In this document: piece after piece, positions 60,541 through 64,000 of the stretch
Layout: each line of letters opens with the position of its first letter
How positions within the stretch are numbered: position 1 is the first letter of the stretch
Assembly: GCF_001434295.1 (NCBI RefSeq)
Contig: NZ_AZFA01000010.1
Coordinates: 24,409-88,408 of the forward strand
Length of the DNA stretch: 64,000 bases
DNA from: Companilactobacillus versmoldensis DSM 14857 = KCTC 3814
GTDB taxonomy: Bacteria > Bacillota > Bacilli > Lactobacillales > Lactobacillaceae
Reading direction: 5' to 3'
Made by a program: the position numbers and the translations under genes
The notes under the pieces: generated by a model
Databases searched by the model: none
The model's input: only the letters and a program-made list of their open reading frames with translations
Told to the model about the DNA's origin: nothing

Positions 60541-61326
60541 AATTCTATATTAAATCTTCTAAATATAGCAGACATAAATATCAAAATTCCAAGGTAGTCA
60601 AAAACTTCATACAAAGGTTATTGAGGGCAGATTATCGTATTGTTTGAAAAAATATCCTAATTAAAGATTCGATTGTTTGATGAAAAACGTGACTAGAAAA
60701 ACCATGTACTTCTTGCCAGTTAAATAATTGCGAATATTATCTAAATATCTGCAAACATAGATATTTTTGAAAATCTCGCAATACCAGCTGTGGCTCACAT
60801 ACCGACTTTGCAAAAAAGAATTAATCAATGTCAATCTGTACCAATCGAGAAATAGATTATTAACAATAAAAGCAATGTCCAGTAAGCAACAAGTCGAATC
60901 ATTCTCGATAGACTTGAATGCCAACTACTCAAGAGTTACAAGAGTTATTAGACGATTATTCTCATACCCAAAGATAGTCCCATATCCTCCGATTAGTCAT
61001 TAAAACTATTGATGAAGTACGTTTGTTTGTCTGTACTGAATAGACTGTCTCAGTGGCAAGAGACATTGTTAATACAAAATTCTTAAAATCCAATCTAAGA
61101 TGTCCAATCTAATTGACGTAAAACTCAATCCGACTGATATCAAATACATTTTTGGAATCAATAAGTACATGACCCAACAGAATCTGTCGATATTGGTCTT
61201 GAGTCAGATCCTGTCTTCAAAGACGTCTATCAGACATATCAGAACGTTCTCCGCTCCATCCAAGTCAAAAGTATGAACTTATTGAAAGAATTTAAAAACA
61301 ATGGATATCGCTATAAATACGATTAA
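60541..61326 (+). pseudogene. Decayed ISL3-like transposase remnant
   Basis: Fragments in shifting frames with many stops: near 60550 LLNIADINIKI and VIEGRLSYCLKKYPN (like the N-terminal zinc-finger segment), an 80-residue stretch at 60767-61003 resembling the helix-turn-helix region, and at the end SDPVFKDVYQTYQNVLRSIQVKSMNLLKEFKNNGYRYKYD followed by a stop, like the C-terminal segment of ISL3 transposases. No intact ORF. Recognition is by remembered pattern only, so the family is tentative. Confidence 0.45.
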
Positions 61327-61401
61327 AAGTAATTACAAATATCTAGTCAACAAATGTGAATCACCACACTCTAATTGTTCTATAGTGATTAATCGCTAAA
61401 A

Positions 61402-62229
61402 TCAAAATATCTTATGTTTTTTAACGAACTTAAAATTGTGTTCACTTGATGACTCATAAACACACAAATGTTTGAACCCATCCCTTCGATCCATTTCAAA
61501 ACATGTATCAATAATTTTTTTGGTCATGTAAGGCGATGTAGAAAGAAATAGATTTACCGTTGTATAACACTTACTAAGTTCACCAATTTTTGATGAAAAA
61601 TCCGATAACAACCTGGCATTATATGACTTATATGATCCACTGTAATTATTGGATTTAATTTTTTTTAAATACCACGTTTCCCTCGATACAAAATCCGAAG
61701 GATCTATTTTTGATAAAGTTTCATATGTATCATCTACGATTATATTGACCTCATCATTATTATTTCCAGTATTCACCATCTTACACAATATTTTGGAATT
61801 ATCAGTTTCTAGTGAATCGACGATTCCCTCTAATCTTGGCCATGTAAGTATTATTTTAAATGAAATCCAAATTGGCATATTTTTTAATTTAAACTCCTTT
61901 GCACCACCAAAAAAGCAAGCTATATAAATCCAATTGATACTATTTCGAATATACTTTGTCTCATTTGGATTTAACGTATCAGATAAAATTTTATTACCAA
62001 CAAATCTAGTTAACAAATATCCTAATGTGATCACTAATGACGAAAATACGCATCTAAAAATTTTGGGAGGAAGAGAATTATAAAACATCTCCAAAATTTC
62101 ATTAGAAATATATTTGCTTCTAATAAAGGAGAATTTAAACAATAGCGTTGTGATAATAATGAACGTAATTATTAATATTATTGCTTTTCCTTTCGGGCCA
62201 AATTTAAATCGAATCATGAGTTTCACCAT
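61402..62229 (-). CDS. Two-helix membrane protein, presumed CBASS effector
   Basis: About 275 residues. Starts at 62229 or 62217, inside the end of the E2-like gene (GGTGAAACTCATG supports 62217). Two membrane helices (about residues 18-38 and 60-82) precede a soluble domain of about 190 residues (INWIYIACFFGGAKEF...; LFLSTSPYMTKKIIDTC) that I do not recognise. In CBASS operons the gene beside the CD-NTase encodes the effector that is activated by the cyclic nucleotide; membrane-spanning effectors disrupt the envelope. This assignment rests on context only. Confidence 0.6.
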   Translation of the reverse strand: MVKLMIRFKFGPKGKAIILIITFIIITTLLFKFSFIRSKYISNEILEMFYNSLPPKIFRCVFSSLVITLGYLLTRFVGNKILSDTLNPNETKYIRNSINWIYIACFFGGAKEFKLKNMPIWISFKIILTWPRLEGIVDSLETDNSKILCKMVNTGNNNDEVNIIVDDTYETLSKIDPSDFVSRETWYLKKIKSNNYSGSYKSYNARLLSDFSSKIGELSKCYTTVNLFLSTSPYMTKKIIDTCFEMDRRDGFKHLCVYESSSEHNFKFVKKHKIF

Positions 62230-62656
62230 TGTTATGCTGTATTTCCTTACCAAACCATGTACCAGTAATCATAAAATGTTCAAAAAAATAGAGCCATTCC
62301 ATCGCCCATGGAACTATAGTATTTTTATACTGCATTTTTGAATTATATTCTCCCGGAAAATATAAACATAACTCCAAAGCTTGTTTACTCTCATCAAACC
62401 TATAATAATGTGGAAACTCATTCAAATTATCTTTGTAACTAAAGGGTTTGTACAAATAGACGGTTGACTTATAATCAACCCCACCTTGAAATTCAATATC
62501 ATATATACTTCCTAAACTATCAGGAGCAATCGCGGTTCTAACAATAAAATTTCCTCTATCACTTATTGACGTATAGCTAGCATCAGGAAATATCTTCTTC
62601 AAATCGTAATAATCTCTTTGAGCATAAACATATTTTTTAATCTTCCTCACCACCAT
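62204..62656 (-). CDS. E2-like protein of type II-short CBASS (Cap2-like)
   Basis: 150 residues. The prokaryotic E2 (family A) pattern is clear: RTAIAPDSLGSIYDIEF, FPHYYRF, then LELCLYFPGEYNS with Cys97 as catalytic cysteine, TIVPWAMEWLYFFEHFMITGTWFG. This minimal E2 protein in type II-short CBASS is reported to conjugate the CD-NTase to targets, priming signal production. The ATG at 62656 gives a 20-bp overlap with the CD-NTase end; start uncertain as the ribosome site is weak. Directly upstream of the membrane effector. Confidence 0.8.
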   Translation of the reverse strand: MVVRKIKKYVYAQRDYYDLKKIFPDASYTSISDRGNFIVRTAIAPDSLGSIYDIEFQGGVDYKSTVYLYKPFSYKDNLNEFPHYYRFDESKQALELCLYFPGEYNSKMQYKNTIVPWAMEWLYFFEHFMITGTWFGKEIQHNNGETHDSI

Positions 62657-63766
62657 AAAAGTTATGGTCAACTATTTTATTACCAACATTGTAATCATTA
62701 ACGCCTATATCTTTATCGAAAGACATATTTGAATTATTACTATTGTTTTTATGGATTTCTCCAATATTTTTAAATACATTTTTAGTAATCTCATTTCCAA
62801 ATGACCTGCGAAAGTTTTCATTAATCAGTAGACGTGTACTCAATGAATCCTCTGAAAAATCTTTTTCAAGTTGACTAAGCCACTCAAAAAAACTTTTTTG
62901 CGTTCTGGATATTCTTCCCATTTATCAGCAAAATTTTCATTAAGATCAACAGGATTTGAAATGATCGTCTTTCCATTTCTCGAAACAATATTAGTTCTCA
63001 TTTTTCTTACGATACTAGTAACAGCAGAAGACAAATCAGTTTCATCGCCATAAGACTCAGCCGCTAATGTAGTCATGATTATTGAAATAGGTTTTATCTT
63101 TTCATCTATAACATCTTGAAAATATTTATTTCGGTGATATTTAATCAATCTCACTGCCCTTTGTAAGATTGTCCCTTTCATGTACTTTGGAAGATTTTTA
63201 ACTGTATTTCTAAAATTATTTTCCAAGTAATCCTTATTTGTAATTTCATTGGACATAGAAATAAACCAGTCTTTATATTTCATTGGGCTGCTGTATAAAT
63301 AATTATATTTACCTTTGATTTTATTAGTAATTAAAATATCAGAATTTCTGTTTTCAGAAACAATCGCAGGAACAACGTCTACGTGTGAATTGTTCTCATA
63401 ATTAATTCTCCAAGCACGATTTTTTTCATCCATTCGTTCGTTTCCATATCTGATATTTTTCTTGAAAACATTTCCTATAAGACATTTTAAAGATATGGCC
63501 TTTATGTTAGATACGTTTTTATTTGTTATCTCTGCAACAATGTCAACATCGAATTCTCCTTTGCCTGATAATGGTCTAATTGTTGTTCCAAGATTATAGG
63601 AACCCTGTGGAAAAATAAATACTTCATATTCATCATTCAAATTATTATTTAGAAGATTTGAAATTGATTGGTATTCTTCTTGAATTATTTTTTCTGATGT
63701 TTTTGATAAAGATATTCTATTCACTAATTCTTCTAGAATAAGATTTATTTCATTTATTTTTCTAAT
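62637..63766 (-). pseudogene. CD-NTase (cGAS/DncV-like nucleotidyltransferase) of CBASS, frameshifted
   Basis: The CD-NTase core is intact: PQGSYNLGT (GS motif), GEFDVDIV with the two metal Asp residues, and HVDVVPA with the third. The first frame ends at 62840 as KKVFLSGLVNLKK; the next frame (62921-62637) continues with FFEWLSQLEKDFSEDSLSTR, ending FYGGEED. Joining as RKKVFFEWLSQ needs one more T in the run of seven (62886-62892). The first codon is likely ATT at 63766, seven bases after GGAG, adding INEINLILEELV before the GTG at 63724. It makes the second messenger in anti-phage CBASS. Confidence 0.82.
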
Positions 63767-64000
63767 CGTTTTTCTCCGTTTCTATATGCACTTGTATATA
63801 TATAGTATGCGTTAATTTTGTTAATACCAGATAATGTACTTTGGCGGCTAAAGTATCATATCATAAATCTCACTATTAAACTATTATCTACCTGTAAACA
63901 ATCACATTAATTTAAACTAACTAATTATTCTGAGATATATCTTTAGAGTTAGTCCATTTAAGTCCCTTTAAATAAAAAATTTCGGGTCTAAACTTTCTGG
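63767..64000. other. A/T-rich flank of the CBASS operon
   Basis: No ORF. Probable promoter of the CBASS operon at the start, and the short sequence ATTTCGGGTCTAAACTTTCTGG at 63979-64000, similar to 60392-60412 on the other side of the operon. The window ends inside it. Confidence 0.45.

Noticed and set aside
60661..60924. 87-codon minus-strand ORF in the remnant region
   Set aside because: Opposite to the transposase fragments, low-complexity, and without a start signal.
1..64000. tRNA and rRNA genes
   Set aside because: No cloverleaf-type sequences ending in a T-loop GTTCRA block, and no rRNA conserved stretches, were seen by eye; a dedicated scan was not possible.

Overview
The window is about 64 kb of low-GC Firmicutes DNA, most likely a chromosomal segment of a Lactobacillaceae species. 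A Companilactobacillus-like member is my best guess, but the genus is an inference. Reasons: strong GGAGG ribosome sites, TTG/GTG starts, A/T-rich intergenic DNA, many TetR/LysR/MarR regulators beside NAD(P)H reductases, a ThiW/ThiM/ThiE salvage operon behind a TPP riboswitch, a fused osmolyte ABC permease/binding protein, and DUF4767 lipoproteins. No rRNA, tRNA, CRISPR array or intact insertion sequence was seen.

Region 1 (1-37 kb) is mainly redox, stress and transport: nitroreductases, a tautomerase, a YeiH-type exporter with its LysR regulator, MscS, two MFS efflux proteins, a zinc alcohol dehydrogenase, a flavodoxin, a RelBE-type toxin-antitoxin pair, a P2-type cation ATPase, and a dense set of aldo/keto reductases, SDRs and NmrA-like reductases. 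A conserved 47-bp motif stands in front of the alcohol dehydrogenase, the flavodoxin and one aldo/keto reductase, and suggests a small regulon. The osmoprotectant transporter, a multicopper oxidase and the thiamine operon follow. A tandem pair of long structured repeats lies at 24.27-24.68 kb.

Region 2 (37-60 kb) is unusual. Two paralogous cassettes (38.2-40.6 and 55.9-58.3 kb) each encode a TetR regulator divergent from two adjacent sirtuin-fold proteins: one resembling the ADP-ribosylating SirTM class (zinc cysteines, catalytic His replaced by Gln) and one shorter, zinc-free partner. Between them lie a DarT/DarG-type DNA ADP-ribosylation toxin-antitoxin pair and most of a family of seven DUF4767 lipoproteins. 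Five of these share an A/T palindrome about 65-85 bp before the start codon, and five share a TTGAnn-17-TARACT promoter. A CAP-domain surface protein is split by a 5-bp tandem repeat.

Region 3 (60-64 kb) holds a decayed ISL3-like transposase and a type II-short CBASS anti-phage operon (CD-NTase, E2-like protein, two-helix membrane effector). Its CD-NTase frame is broken at a run of seven T.

A recurring theme is single-base or single-codon lesions: a frameshifted AKR, an Mrr-type nuclease, a TetR start, the CD-NTase, nonsense codons in one lipoprotein and one sirtuin, and the 5-bp slip in the CAP gene. The metabolic operons (thi, opu) are intact. These lesions could be real decay, phase variation or residual sequencing error, and the reads must be checked before conclusions are drawn.
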